A stretch of DNA of 64,000 bases from Hordeum vulgare subsp. vulgare (GCF_904849725.1 NC_058519.1:27759267-27823266), one strand, 5' to 3'. Numbered from the stretch's first letter, positions 12,704 through 28,100 are shown. The notes: generated by a model from the sequence alone, not told the origin. Numbers and translations: made by a program.

Positions 12704-13265
12704 GGAAAAGGGGGCTCGGTTAACCGGAATCGCAATCCGGATCCAACCGCGGGGTCGGATTCGGACGATTCCGAACGCGGGTATGGGTACGCGGCCGTGT
12801 AGAGGGGATATCCGGAGACGAGAGGGAGAACGGGGGGCGCGGCACGAATTTTTAAAACACCGACAGACGTCCGACGGTAGACCGAATACAGTGCCGCTAC
12901 GGGCGATCGTTCGGGTACCAGACGGTCTCCGATCGCGACGAAATCCGACAGGCGGCCTCGCTATAACTAATCACGACCGCACGTCAGATCTCAACCCGAT
13001 CAGAGAAAGTTTTCAACACACTTTAAAAACAGGGTTTCGACGGTGCCGCGGGCGCGTGCGTGTGCGATCGGACTCAGAATGGGCAACCACGAGAACCGGC
13101 AACAACTAACGGATGCAAGTTTTGAAAAACGGGCGGCAGCGGAGACGCCGATGCAATGCAGATGATGCGCATGATGCGATGATGATGCGACAACTGAAAA
13201 TACCCACACGACGAAAACGGAAAGAAAAGGGGAAGCTTCTAGAACGTCGGCATCGGGCTGTCACA

Positions 13266-16200
13266 ACTCTCCTACACTACAAGAGGATCTCGACCCGAGA
13301 TCCAAGAATGAAAGGGGGAGAGGATGAGAAAGAACAAGAGGCAAAAACTTAGTCGCTTCTTTGACAAACGAGTGAAACCAACGATCCTTGAAGGTTGCCA
13401 AGAGATGATGAATGACATGAGAAAGAAGCAAGAATTCACGGAAAATTTCGGCAGCACTTCGGTAGGAAAAGGGGACAAAAAAAATAAATTCGATAAGATG
13501 AAAGAAATAGACCATATTCACAACAAACAAGTAAATAGAGCAAGGGAACACCATGATCTTGATAGAATAACAAGATAGACCCAAAGGAGCAGTATCACAA
13601 TGCCTCCGGAACAAGAGAATATGAACTAGCTCATACGGAAGAAGAGAATGAAGAAAAAAGAATGACAACTACCATCACAATAGAATTGAAGAGCCTCCGA
13701 ATAGAGAATTGACATAGTAGTTTTAAAACCAACAACGAAAGAACCAGATAGTAGTGGGCTTATGAAAATCATCTCAACAAATATGAGGTGACAAACAACC
13801 ACTAAAAGGAAGAAGGACAGATGAAAGCAAAGATATGAAAACTTCTTACACCGAGAGGATACATTGAGAACTGGGATTAATGACAAGCACCATGATAGCA
13901 ACAATCCATAGGAAAAGCTTTAGGTGAAATCCAAACCAAGATAGCTCAATGAAGGAATCATGGGTTGAAAATAACTCAACACCATAGAATCGGTGGGTTT
14001 AATTATCTCATTCTTGAAAGAAAATCTCTTCGAGGCTCCTACACTAACAAGAAGGCTATAATGCCACCTCCAAGGATAAAGGAAGAACAAATGCACTTGG
14101 GAATGCAAGGGAACAGATACTTGAGGTCCTCCAACAAGAATCTTGAAGAATACTTTGAGATAGAATTGAAAACTTGATGAACCACCATGAAGGACCACCG
14201 TATACAAATGAATGATGCAAAGACATGAAGGTGGAAAGAATAAGATTATGACCTTGCGAGGATTTAGATGAAGCCTCACAAAGAGATACTTGATAGAACT
14301 TGGAACTCCGGAAAAGAAAAGATAAGAACACTTGAGAAAAGGAATTGATATCACGAGCCACTCCGGAAGAAGAATTGAAATCTCTTTGAAGAAGGAAGAA
14401 CAAGAATAAGAATTATGTTATGCTCATCCTTCATCAAGTGTAATTGATGACAAGCAACGGATCTAGCATACAACTTATTCCTCTTAAAGAGATTGAGGAG
14501 AGATATGAGCACAAGCTAGAAGAAGTCTTGAAGGAGACACCGATGATAATTGAAATAATGAGGCAACCATGAATGAATGGAGATACAAGAGAACGAAGAG
14601 ATCATGAGCCACCTGAGAGAAAAAACTAGAACACGACACTAGAATAATTGAGAGACGAACGAAGAGACAACAATTGAGACGAATTGAGGATGAAAGCTGA
14701 AAGCTGAGAACGAAGATTCTTCTAAAATGATGGCCTTCAAAGGAACGAGAAATAAAAAACAACTTAGAAATGCACCGGATAGCAAGAAAGGGATTACTCA
14801 TGATAGAAACAATTGAAGATGATAGCACCAAGCTGAAATGATGAATCTCCAAGAGAATGGACCAAGATTCGAGAAAAACACTCCTTCGAATTTGCAAGCT
14901 AAGAATGATGACGAGGAACAACACCAAGAATAGCTGAGACCTCCGGAATAAAGAAGAATGCAAGATTGAGCCAAATTTGAGAATTAATTAAATGGATCTT
15001 GAAGAAAGAATATGACTGATGAAATCCATACTTACGTCATAGTTGAAAAGAATTAAGGATCTCCGGAAAAGATTAAAGAGCCAGGTAAGATCCTGGGAAA
15101 GAACCTGTGGGTTATGGGCCCACTCAAAGAAACCACCGTTAGAAAAGATTGCTAGAACGAGAGATATTGCACCGGTATGAAGAGAACTAGATGAGGTTGA
15201 GAACCTCAAAATAATTAAAAGAATTGAAAACTCGAAACTCAGAGATATCTTCAGCACTCCGGATAGAAAAAAGAGAGGAATGAATAGCAAGATAGGCTCA
15301 TATCAATCCCAACATAGGAAGAATTACAAGGATAAAAGGGATATGATGAACACGGATATCTGAATTAAATTCACCGGGTAAGAGAGAAAGAACAGATAGC
15401 GGAAGCACAATGAAAAGGAAACTCTTGGATGAAAATTGAATCACTGAGAAAAGGGCGGGAGGGTGGGGAAAAACAAAGACAACTCGGAACAGATGAGACA
15501 AACTCCGGTAAAAATTGAGAAAATGATCTGCAACATTTTGAGAGGATTGAATTCACTGAAGAGAAGCACACCAGTTGAAAAAAGAATTGATATGACGACT
15601 CCGGTTGACAAGAATTAACAAGAGAATTGATTAAGCCAAAGGATTTGCATTCTGACATAAAAAATATGAGAACACAGATTAGGAAAGATCTGAAATCACC
15701 ACTTGACATCGAAGCAACACGAATTACCACAATCAACAAAACAAAGGGATGAGGCTTACGAAACAAGCCATAAAAAACTCATGAGAAAGATTTCCGTTCG
15801 ATATTTTCGTGGACAGGATCGCACGGGCACGATTTATAGAAGCCATCAAGTGCAAGGCAGTGCACCTGACATACGAAGCGTCCCCGAGTCGTAGCAAGCT
15901 ACAAGGACTCTTTAAGACACAACGTGTACCGCTGTAAGTCGATCGTGAACAAACGAATCCACTAGATGTCGAACCCCAACCTAACATCATGCATTTGTTG
16001 GAAGATTGTCCTATAAGCAACTACTTGAATTCCCACCGATGAATTCCCGAAATATCTGGTCATGCAATCTGGTACACGGATACAAGGAGTAATAATCACT
16101 CAACTCCTATACTAACCCGTCATCTGTATCACATCCGTCAACACACGACCAGAATCTCAGACCTTCATCTACAACAGACCCTCGTGATCACAACGATACA

Positions 16201-16644
16201 AAGTATGGCAGTACTCCCGAACAATCTGCACCAGTACTGGGGACATCGGGGTTATCTCGCCACTAATAGTATTGAAGCAATTACGAACATCCTTCGTTCT
16301 GAGATACTAAGAAATCTGAATGATAACGATGTGCTCAAGAATCCCCTGGAGCTCAACTCCCTGGAAGAAGATCAAGTCAGACAGGAGGCACCAAGACAGA
16401 ACTCCGTCACATCGGCATTATATAGATTACAAAAATATCCGCGTGATCCTAAATTTTTTTGAGTGGGAAGAGAAGTAGAGTAAATTATTACGTCGAGATT
16501 CCTCACCAGAGCATAGAAGAGGAGAAAAAAGTGTCCTACTCTCCGATATATAACTAAGACTCAAATAGTTTTTCACTAGACTCGACTCGGCCAAGTTCGA
16601 TCAAAAAGGGGGCTCCTAGGTCGGTCCTTGCTCTGATACCAACT
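13266..16644 (-). mobile_element. LARD internal domain 2, non-coding (3379 bp)
   Basis: This A-type internal domain matches domains 3 and 5 at diagnostic sites, such as a longer A run near 14756 and an A at about 14115 where domains 1, 4 and 6 have G. No coding sequence is visible. The primer-binding site is at its right end and the purine tract and small hairpin are at its left end. Confidence 0.85.
16630..16641 (-). promoter_or_regulatory. Primer-binding site, initiator tRNA-Met, unit 2
   Basis: An intact TGGTATCAGAGC on the minus strand sits three bases from LTR-3. The adjoining spacer is 2 bp shorter than in unit 1. Confidence 0.88.
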
Positions 16645-19600
16645 TGACACGCCCAAGATGCGACCCTATCCTCAATTTGGCACGAGGACCTCGTCAGGGA
16701 TAGAAGCGCATCTCGTCGTGTCGCAAGAATGGATATCGTTACAAGTACATGTACTGAAAAGAAGAGATATATATAAAGAGTTGGCTTACACTCGCCGCAA
16801 GCTACACCAGAGTCACATCAGTACATTACATAACCATCAAGAGTAAGAGCAGGGTCCGACTACGGACGAAAATAAACGACAAAAGAAGAACGACGTCCAT
16901 CCTTGCTCTCCCAGGCTGCGGGCCTGGAACCCATCCTAGATCGATGAAGAAGAAGAAGAAGAAGAAGAAGCAAATCCAAATGAACAATCAACGCGCTCGC
17001 GTCATGTAACCTTTACCTGTACCTGCAACTGGTGTTGTAGTAATCTGTGAGCCACAGGGGACTCAGCATTCTCATTTCCAAAGGTATCAAGACTAGCAAA
17101 GCTTAATGGGTGAGGCAAGGTTAAGTGGTGAGGTAGCGGCAGCGGCTAAGCATATATTTGGTGGCTAACTTACGAGTACCAGAAATAAGAGGGGGGAGAT
17201 CTACGCATAACGGACGTGAACTACTGGTGATCAAATGAATGATCCTGAACACCTACCTACGTCAGACATAACCCCACCGTGTCCTCGATCGGAGAAGGAA
17301 CTCACGAAAGAGACAGTCACGGTTACGCACACGGTGAGCATATTTTAATTAAGTTAACTTTAAGTTATCTAGAACCAGTGTTAAACAAAGCTTCCACGTT
17401 GCCACATAACCGCGGGCACAGCTTTCCGAAAGATTTAACCCTGCAGGGGTGCTCCAACTAGTCCATCACAAATTACCACAAGCCGCATAGAAATCCTCAA
17501 TCATGAAGCTCGCGATCTCGTCGGATTCCCTAGTGGAAAACCTCAACTCTGAGATTACCCAAAGCATCACCGGAATCCCGATGCACAAGATATCTCGTCA
17601 AAGGTAAAACTAATCCAGCAAGGCCGCCCGACGTGTCGACGATCCCGATAGGAGTCGCGTACCTCGTTCTCAGGACACGACGGATGAGCGATGGTTACCA
17701 CGCCAAATGCCGAGTTGCCCCGGGTAGCATTAATAAGCTGCTCTGTTTTGGACCAACACTCATGAGGAGCACTGGCCCGGGGGTTGATTAAAATAGTCCG
17801 CGGGTGCCGGCGGGTCCCTATGCAATTTTATTAGGTGATTAGGCAAAAGTAGTACCAAAGTTGGGCCTTGCCAGACCAGCTTTAATCTAAAACGAATTAT
17901 CAAGGGGGTCCCCATAACAACCCCGATCGTGTTAGGAGCGCTCAAATATGGAACATAACACCAGTAGCCGGTAACTAAAGGGGGCAAAGGTGGAACAAAA
18001 CACCAGGCTAGAAAAGGCCGAGCCTTCCACCTTTTACCAAGTATATAGGTGCATTAAATTAAATAGCTTTTAATATGGTGATATAACAAGGAACCCATGT
18101 TTTGCATGGAAGCATCTGCACCTGCAACTAGCAACGCTATCAACAGGGTTAAGCAAGCAGTAACATAGCCAATCAGTGGTTTGCTAGGTCGAACAGGTTG
18201 AAGGTTTCATGGCATTGATGAGAGGCTGACATTTAACAGGTGGTAGGCAACGAGACATAAACGTCAGCATCGAGATAACTAGCATGGCAATGATAGTAAT
18301 GGTATCTGGGGAAATAATCATCTTGCCTGAGATCCCGCTTGGAAGAAGAATGCCTTCGTGAAGCAGACGAACCGACGTAGTCGAACGGGTCCTCACAATC
18401 CGGCACGCTACGGAGCTCTATCGAGACGAAGCAAACCGGAAACACAAATCAACACACGGAATTCACCACATGATGCACAACACATATTATGCATGAGTTA
18501 CTGGATACATGCAAGTCACGGCATGGCAAATCACACAATCAAACGCTACACATTAAGTGAAGTTCAATATGCACGAGTTGCATATTGACGAAACTCCACG
18601 TTAAATATTTAGTTCACTCCCGGTTAGATACACAGCAATATTAAATGTGATTAAACATGGCAAGAGGTGAAGCGTAATTAAACTACTTATCTAGGCATTT
18701 TAAGTGAGGTCAGAAATGACATATAGCACCTCCAAAATGACCCCACGTGTTAATTTACAATTCTGTTCAGATCTGAACTAATGCATTTAATTGGTTGTGA
18801 AACAGCAAAAAAATAGGTTCACGTGATTCTACGCGTCTTGGCAAGCAATCTACACATAAGGAACATCTCCAACGGAGCTACGGATCAAAAGATACGGACA
18901 CCGCAAGATATGATGGCATGAATGCAAAATGTGTGCAACGGCGGCTACGAGCACTTCATCACATGCAACCAGCAAGAGAAAATGAAACTGCACAAGATTC
19001 TAAGCAAGTTTCATGTAGGACACGATCAAAACGGAGCCACGGTTCGAAAACTACGAGCAAAAACAAGAAAACACTACAGTCTGCCAAAACAGCCACATAG
19101 CAACTTCTACGCCCCACAACTACGACTACACAACTCCGATGAGCTCAAGCAAGGCATGGCACGGAAGAGGGCAAAAAGCACTACTACAAACATCTAACAA
19201 CAACTAGCGTGGCAGCAAGGAGCACTAGGAAAAGAAGACACAAAATGGCATCTCACACACTATTTCAGACTTAGTGAAAATAACACCTCAAGAAGGTGCA
19301 GTTTTCAGCCTGAAGGCATATTGACAGCAGAAAAAACCTAAGCTACAGGACTCCAAATGGCATGAAACTTAACAGCATGCTAGAGAAACACAAGGGGTAC
19401 AACTAACTCCATTGGGACAACTCCAAAAGAGCTACAGATCACAAGATGCAAGCAAGACAAGACAACAACAAAATATAACAGATTCGAGACTTAGCAATAT
19501 TTCAGCTCCTCTAAAACAGCACTATTTCTAGCAACTTGAGAGCAAGAAAACAACACCTAAACATGCATTTCTATTGCAACTAAAAATACCAGGGGCTAGA

Positions 19601-21774
19601 CAAAACATCCAAAAACAACTTCCTAGTTGACAACTAATTCAAACGAGGTACGGAATAAATCCTACGAATTAATCAAAAGGGCATCACGGCAAAATATCGT
19701 GCGAACGAACTTCCTCACACGCTAAAACTAATTGCACAGAAAAATCCATGGGATTTTTCTACCCCGGAAACATATAAAACATGTGGGGTTTGCAATACTA
19801 AATAATGCCACACAATAATGCGAGAGAATATCCTAGACACGAAAAATAATCTAGCGGCAAATCCCTACACGCAAAAATACAAATGACTGCTCTAAAATAC
19901 ATGCAAAATTGACCCCTAAAACACGAGCATTTAACCTACGGCATACGAGCAATTCATACACGCGAGGAAAATAAATGCGGGCACCTACTTATGGAGACAG
20001 CACGTAAATCCACGCATTAGGCACTCTAAACGGCGTCAAATAAATATGCAAGTTTCAAATTCGTACTCTACGCGCGAAACTACCACAAAACCATATAAAA
20101 AACGTCTCGATCCGATCTACGGTTAATAAGTTACGGGCGTTTAAAAATCTAACGTTTATCTGATATTTAATTAAATCCAGAGAAATACCCTAAAAGGAAA
20201 AAAACATCTATCGGGCCTAGACTATGAGCGCTGGATATCTAAAATACGCTCGAGCGATAAATAGAGGTCTGGGGAGGAACCTCACCTTGGGCTTGGCCCA
20301 GGTCGGCGAGGGAGGCAGGCCGGTCAGCGCTGGATGGGCTGGCCCAAGCGGGGTAGGCTGCTGGCGGGGCCGTCGCGCTGGGCGTGGCGGCTCGCGTCCG
20401 AGGCGGCCCGAGCAGACAACGGGCGAGGCGGCGGCAGCGAGGCCCAGAGGTGCTGGTGGGCCGGCCCACACGGGCGAGGAGGCGGCAGCGCCCGCACGAA
20501 CTCCTCGTCCCCTCGACCAGGGATCCACGGCGGCGCTGGCAGGGCTCGACGCCGACGGGGGCTGCTGCAGCGGGACGCTAAGGCGACGGGAGGAGGCGGC
20601 GCCTGCCGGATCTGGCCAGACCTCGCCGGATACGGCCGCCGGTGGGCGAGGCAGCAAGGCGGCGACGGGAGGACCGGGGCCCTGGCGGCGGGGTTGCAGC
20701 GGCGAGGGCGAGCAGACTTGCGCGCTCTCCGGCGAGCAGGCTGCCGGCGGCACAGGGGCGGCGCGCTCGGGAGCCGGCGCGGGATCCAGGCGGCGGGCTG
20801 GCAAGGCAAGGGCCGGCGGGGTTGCTGGCCGGCGTGGCGGCGCGGGTGAGGGAGCCATGGGGGAGGCTCGGGGTTGCAGGGGCTCAGGCACTCGGCGGCG
20901 GCCGGATGGGCCTCGGAGGGCCGCGCGCGGGCTCTGGCGGGCCGGCGGCGCGGGTGGGGAGAGGCTGCTGCGGCTAGGGTTAGGGTTAGGGAGCGGATCC
21001 CGAGGAGGATTAGGGGGGCGCCCAAAATAGGCAGGGAGGGGTGCTTAAATAGGGAAAGGGGCTAGGGTGCAGGGTATCTGGGGTTTTTTCGACCCTCCGG
21101 ACGCGTTCGTGTGGTCCGATCGGAGAGGCGGGTTAGGGATAGGTGGGACACGGAAAATGAGGAGGGATTTGAGGAAGGCTGTCTAAATTGCATGGGGGGG
21201 GGGTATTTATAAGGAAAAGGGGGCTCGGTTAACCGGAATCGCAATCCGGATCCAACCGCGGGGTCGGATTCGGACGATTCCGAACGCGGGTATGGGTACG
21301 CGGCCGTGTAGAGGGGATATCCGGAGACGAGAGGGAGAACGGGGGGCGCGGCACGAATTTTTAAAACACCGACAGACGTCCGACGGTAGACCGAATACAG
21401 TGCCGCTACGGGCGATCGTTCGGGTACCAGACGGTCTCCGATCGCGACGAAATCCGACAGGCGGCCTCGCTATAACTAATCACGACCGCACGTCAGATCT
21501 CAACCCGATCAGAGAAAGTTTTCAACACACTTTAAAAACAGGGTTTCGACGGTGCCGCGGGCGCGTGCGTGTGCGATCGGACTCAGAATGGGCAACCACG
21601 AGAACCGGCAACAACTAACGGATGCAAGTTTTGAAAAACGGGCGGCAGCGGAGACGCCGATGCAATGCAGATGATGCGCATGATGCGATGATGATGCGAC
21701 AACTGAAAATACCCACACGACGAAAACGGAAAGAAAAGGGGAAGCTTCTAGAACGTCGGCATCGGGCTGTCACA
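16645..21774 (-). repeat. LARD LTR-3 (complete, 5130 bp)
   Basis: This complete LTR shares boundaries with LTR-2, except that the 3' terminus in element sense reads GTGTCA instead of GTGACA. The G run beside the TATA motif is 10 long (21194-21203). Its alleles match LTR-5 almost throughout, forming the A type of the array. The GC-rich island lies at about 20266-21035 and is open in several frames on both strands, which reflects composition and not coding. Confidence 0.88.
21194..21212 (-). promoter_or_regulatory. TATA motif plus variable C run in LTR-3
   Basis: TATAAATA on the minus strand at 21204-21212 is followed by a 10-residue homopolymer. Confidence 0.5.
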
Positions 21775-24700
21775 ACTCTCCTACACTACAAGAGGATCTC
21801 GACCCGAGATCCAAGAATGAAAGGGGGAGAGGATGAGAAAGAACAAGAGGCAAAAACTTAGTCGCTTCTTTGACAAACGAGTGAAACCAACGATCCTTGA
21901 AGGTTGCCAAGAGATGATGAATGACATGAGAAAGAAGCAAGAATTCACGGAAAATTTCGGCAGCACTTCGGTAGGAAAAGGGGACAAAAAAAATAAATTC
22001 GATAAGATGAAAGAAATAGACCATATTCACAACAAACAAGTAAATAGAGCAAGGGAACACCATGATCTTGATAGAATAACAAGATAGACCCAAAGGAGCA
22101 GTATCACAATGCCTCCGGAACAAGAGAATATGAACTAGCTCATACGGAAGAAGAGAATGAAGAAAAAAGAATGACAACTACCATCACAATAGAATTGAAG
22201 AGCCTCCGAATAGAGAATTGACATAGTAGTTTTAAAACCAACAACGAAAGAACCAGATAGTAGTGGGCTTATGAAAATCATCTCAACAAATATGAGGTGA
22301 CAAACAACCACTAAAAGGAAGAAGGACAGATGAAAGCAAAGATATGAAAACTTCTTACACCGAGAGGATACATTGAGAACTGGGATTAATGACAAGCACC
22401 ATGATAGCAACAATCCATAGGAAAAGCTTTAGGTGAAATCCAAACCAAGATAGCTCAATGAAGGAATCATGGGTTGAAAATAACTCAACACCATAGAATC
22501 GGTGGGTTTAATTATCTCATTCTTGAAAGAAAATCTCTTCGAGGCTCCTACACTAACAAGAAGGCTATAATGCCACCTCCAAGGATAAAGGAAGAACAAA
22601 TGCACTTGGGAATGCAAGGGAACAGATACTTGAGGTCCTCCAACAAGAATCTTGAAGAATACTTTGAGATAGAATTGAAAACTTGATGAACCACCATGAA
22701 GGACCACCGTATACAAATGAATGATGCAAAGACATGAAGGTGGAAAGAATAAGATTATGACCTTGCGAGGATTTAGATGAAGCCTCACAAAGAGATACTT
22801 GATAGAACTTGGAACTCCGGAAAAGAAAAGATAAGAACACTTGAGAAAAGGAATTGATATCACGAGCCACTCCGGAAGAAGAATTGAAATCTCTTTGAAG
22901 AAGGAAGAACAAGAATAAGAATTATGTTATGCTCATCCTTCATCAAGTGTAATTGATGACAAGCAACGGATCTAGCATACAACTTATTCCTCTTAAAGAG
23001 ATTGAGGAGAGATATGAGCACAAGCTAGAAGAAGTCTTGAAGGAGACACCGATGATAATTGAAATAATGAGGCAACCATGAATGAATGGAGATACAAGAG
23101 AACGAAGAGATCATGAGCCACCTGAGAGAAAAAACTAGAACACGACACTAGAATAATTGAGAGACGAACGAAGAGACAACAATTGAGACGAATTGAGGAT
23201 GAAAGCTGAAAGCTGAGAACGAAGATTCTTCTAAAATGATGGCCTTCAAAGGAACGAGAAATAAAAAACAACTTAGAAATGCACCGGATAGCAAGAAAGG
23301 GATTACTCATGATAGAAACAATTGAAGATGATAGCACCAAGCTGAAATGATGAATCTCCAAGAGAATGGACCAAGATTCGAGAAAAACACTCCTTCGAAT
23401 TTGCAAGCTAAGAATGATGACGAGGAACAACACCAAGAATAGCTGAGACCTCCGGAATAAAGAAGAATGCAAGATTGAGCCAAATTTGAGAATTAATTAA
23501 ATGGATCTTGAAGAAAGAATATGACTGATGAAATCCATACTTACGTCATAGTTGAAAAGAATTAAGGATCTCCGGAAAAGATTAAAGAGCCAGGTAAGAT
23601 CCTGGGAAAGAACCTGTGGGTTATGGGCCCACTCAAAGAAACCACCGTTAGAAAAGATTGCTAGAACGAGAGATATTGCACCGGTATGAAGAGAACTAGA
23701 TGAGGTTGAGAACCTCAAAATAATTAAAAGAATTGAAAACTCGAAACTCAGAGATATCTTCAGCACTCCGGATAGAAAAAAGAGAGGAATGAATAGCAAG
23801 ATAGGCTCATATCAATCCCAACATAGGAAGAATTACAAGGATAAAAGGGATATGATGAACACGGATATCTGAATTAAATTCACCGGGTAAGAGAGAAAGA
23901 ACAGATAGCGGAAGCACAATGAAAAGGAAACTCTTGGATGAAAATTGAATCACTGAGAAAAGGGCGGGAGGGTGGGGAAAAACAAAGACAACTCGGAACA
24001 GATGAGACAAACTCCGGTAAAAATTGAGAAAATGATCTGCAACATTTTGAGAGGATTGAATTCACTGAAGAGAAGCACACCAGTTGAAAAAAGAATTGAT
24101 ATGACGACTCCGGTTGACAAGAATTAACAAGAGAATTGATTAAGCCAAAGGATTTGCATTCTGACATAAAAAATATGAGAACACAGATTAGGAAAGATCT
24201 GAAATCACCACTTGACATCGAAGCAACACGAATTACCACAATCAACAAAACAAAGGGATGAGGCTTACGAAACAAGCCATAAAAAACTCATGAGAAAGAT
24301 TTCCGTTCGATATTTTCGTGGACAGGATCGCACGGGCACGATTTATAGAAGCCATCAAGTGCAAGGCAGTGCACCTGACATACGAAGCGTCCCCGAGTCG
24401 TAGCAAGCTACAAGGACTCTTTAAGACACAACGTGTACCGCTGTAAGTCGATCGTGAACAAACGAATCCACTAGATGTCGAACCCCAACCTAACATCATG
24501 CATTTGTTGGAAGATTGTCCTATAAGCAACTACTTGAATTCCCACCGATGAATTCCCGAAATATCTGGTCATGCAATCTGGTACACGGATACAAGGAGTA
24601 ATAATCACTCAACTCCTATACTAACCCGTCATCTGTATCACATCCGTCAACACACGACCAGAATCTCCGACCTTCATCTACAACAGACCCTCGTGATCAC

Positions 24701-25153
24701 AACGATACAAAGTATGGCAGTACTCCCGAACAATCTGCACCAGTACTGGGGACATCGGGGTTATCTCGCCACTAATAGTATTGAAGCAATTACGAACATC
24801 CTTCGTTCTGAGATACTAAGAAATCTGAATGATAACGATGTGCTCAAGAATCCCCTGGAGCTCAACTCCCTGGAAGAAGATCAAGTCAGACAGGAGGCAC
24901 CAAGACAGAACTCCGTCACATCGGCATTATATAGATTACAAAAATATCCGCGTGATCCTAAATTTTTTTGAGTGGGAAGAGAAGTAGAGTAAATTATTAC
25001 GTCGAGATTCCTCACCAGAGCATAGAAGAGGAGAAAAAAGTGTCCTACTCTCCGATATATAACTAAGACTCAAATAGTTTTTCACTAGACTCGACTCGGC
25101 CAAGTTCGATCAAAAAGGGGGCTCCTAGGTCGGTCCTTGCTCTGATACCAACT
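21775..25153 (-). mobile_element. LARD internal domain 3, non-coding (3379 bp)
   Basis: This A-type internal domain is nearly identical by eye to domains 2 and 5; one private C sits near 24668. It has the same landmarks as domain 1 and no protein-coding potential above short chance frames. Confidence 0.85.
25139..25150 (-). promoter_or_regulatory. Primer-binding site, initiator tRNA-Met, unit 3
   Basis: An intact TGGTATCAGAGC on the minus strand sits three bases from LTR-4. Confidence 0.88.
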
Positions 25154-28100
25154 TGACACGCCCAAGATGCGACCCTATCCTCAATTTGGCACGAGGACCT
25201 CGTCAGGGATAGAAGCGCATCTCGTCGTGTCGCAAGAATGGATATCGTTACAAGTACATGTACTGAAAAGAAGAGATATATATAAAGAGTTGGCTTACAC
25301 TCGCCGCAAGCTACACCAGAGTCACATCAGTACATTACATAACCATCAAGAGTAAGAGCAGGGTCCGACTACGGACGAAAATAAACGACAAAAGAAGAAC
25401 GACGTCCATCCTTGCTCTCCCAGGCTGCGGGCCTGGAACCCATCCTAGATCGATGAAGAAGAAGAAGAAGAAGAAGAAGCAAATCCAAATGAACAATCAA
25501 CGCGCTCGCGTCATGTAACCTTTACCTGTACCTGCAACTGGTGTTGTAGTAATCTGTGAGCCACAGGGGACTCAGCATTCTCATTTCCAAAGGTATCAAG
25601 ACTAGCAAAGCTTAATGGGTGAGGCAAGGTTAAGTGGTGAGGTAGCGGCAGCGGCTAAGCATATATTTGGTGGCTAACTTACGAGTACCAGAAATAAGAG
25701 GGGGGAGATCTACGCATAACGGACGTGAACTACTGGTGATCAAATGAATGATCCTGAACACCTACCTACGTCAGACATAACCCCACCGTGTCCTCGATCG
25801 GAGAAGGAACTCACGAAAGAGACAGTCACGGTTACGCACACGGTGAGCATATTTTAATTAAGTTAACTTTAAGTTATCTAGAACCAGTGTTAAACAAAGC
25901 TTCCACGTTGCCACATAACCGCGGGCACAGCTTTCCGAAAGATTTAACCCTGCAGGGGTGCTCCAACTAGTCCATCACAAATTACCACAAGCCGCATAGA
26001 AATCCTCAATCATGAAGCTCGCGATCTCGTCGGATTCCCTAGTGGAAAACCTCAACTCTGAGATTACCCAAAGCATCACCGGAATCCCGATGCACAAGAT
26101 ATCTCGTCAAAGGTAAAACTAATCCAGCAAGGCCGCCCGACGTGTCGACGATCCCGATAGGAGTCGCGTACCTCGTTCTCAGGACACGACGGATGAGCGA
26201 TGGTTACCACGCCAAATGCCGAGTTGCCCCGGGTAGCATTAATAAGCTGCTCTGTTTTGGACCAACACTCATGAGGAGCACTGGCCCGGGGGTTGATTAA
26301 AATAGTCCGCGGGTGCCGGCGGGTCCCTATGCAATTTTATTAGGTGATTAGGCAAAAGTAGTACCAAAGTTGGGCCTTGCCAGACCAGCTTTAATCTAAA
26401 ACGAATTATCAAGGGGGTCCCCATAACAACCCCGATTGTGTTAGGAGCGCTCAAATATGGAACATAACACCAGTAGCCGGTAACTAAAGGGGGCAAAGGT
26501 GGAACAAAACACCAGGCTAGAAAAGGCCGAGCCTTCCACCTTTTACCAAGTATATAGGTGCATTAAATTAAATAGCTTTTAATATGGTGATATAACAAGG
26601 AACCCATGTTTTGCATGGAAGCATCTGCACCTGCAACTAGCAACGCTATCAACAGGGTTAAGCAAGCAGTAACATAGCCAATCAGTGGTTTGCTAGGTCG
26701 AACAGGTTGAAGGTTTCATGGCATTGATGAGAGGCTGACATTTAACAGGTGGTAGGCAACGAGACATAAACGTCAGCATCGAGATAACTAGCATGGCAAT
26801 GATAGTAATGGTATCTGGGGAAATAATCATCTTGCCTGAGATCCCGCTTGGAAGAAGAATGCCTTCGTGAAGCAGACGAACCGACGTAGTCGAACGGGTC
26901 CTCACAATCCGGCACGCTACGGAGCTCTATCGAGACGAAGCAAACCGGAAACACAAATCAACACACGGAATTCACCACATGATGCACAACACATATTATG
27001 CATGAGTTACTGGATACATGCAAGTCACGGCATGGCAAATCACACAATCAAACGCTACACATTAAGTGAAGTTCAATATGCACGAGTTGCATATTGACGA
27101 AACTCCACGTTAAATATTTAGTTCACTCCCGGTTAGATACACAGCAATATTAAATGTGATTAAACATGGCAAGAGGTGAAGCGTAATTAAACTACTTATC
27201 TAGGCATTTTAAGTGAGGTCAGAAATGACATATAGCACCTCCAAAATGACCCCACGTGTTAATTTACAATTCTGTTCAGATCTGAACTAATGCATTTAAT
27301 TGGTTGTGAAACAGCAAAAAAATAGGTTCACGTGATTCTACGCGTCTTGGCAAGCAATCTACACATAAGGAACATCTCCAACGGAGCTACGGATCAAAAG
27401 ATACGGACACCGCAAGATATGATGGCATGAATGCAAAATGTGTGCAACGGCGGCTACGAGCACTTCATCACATGCAACCAGCAAGAGAAAATGAAACTGC
27501 ACAAGATTCTAAGCAAGTTTCATGTAGGACACGATCAAAACGGAGCCACGGTTCGAAAACTACGAGCAAAAACAAGAAAACACTACAGTCTGCCAAAACA
27601 GCCACATAGCAACTTCTACGCCCCACAACTACGACTACACAACTCCGATGAGCTCAAGCAAGGCATGGCACGGAAGAGGGCAAAAAGCACTACTACAAAC
27701 ATCTAACAACAACTAGCGTGGCAGCAAGGAGCACTAGGAAAAGAAGACACAAAATGGCATCTCACACACTATTTCAGACTTAGTGAAAATAACACCTCAA
27801 GAAGGTGCAGTTTTCAGCCTGAAGGCATATTGACAGCAGAAAAAACCTAAGCTACAGGACTCCAAATGGCATGAAACTTAACAGCATGCTAGAGAAACAC
27901 AAGGGGTACAACTAACTCCATTGGGACAACTCCAAAAGAGCTACAGATCACAAGATGCAAGCAAGACAAGACAGCAACAAAATATAACAGATTCGAGACT
28001 TAGCAATATTTCAGCTCCTCTAAAACAGCACTATTTCTAGCAACTTGAGAGCAAGAAAACAACACCTAAACATGCATTTCTATTGCAACTAAAAATACCA

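Larger units (their letters stand above)
8135..13265 (-). repeat. LARD LTR-2 (complete, 5131 bp)
   Basis: This is the first complete LTR. In element sense it starts at 13265 with TGTGACAGCC and ends at 8135 with GGGCGTGACA, giving TG...CA termini with a short imperfect terminal inverted repeat. From the 5' side it holds a U3 part with GATGATGC-type repeats near 13160-13190, a TATA motif at 12695-12703, a second TATA-like motif at 12534-12541, a GC-rich island at about 11756-12525 containing CTAGGG/TTAGGG units at 12464-12481, an A-rich tail and an 8-unit GAA microsatellite next to unit position 8436-8460. Its left part shares alleles with LTR-7 (8559 and 9219), while its right part matches LTR-3 and LTR-5, so it looks recombinant. 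Confidence 0.88.
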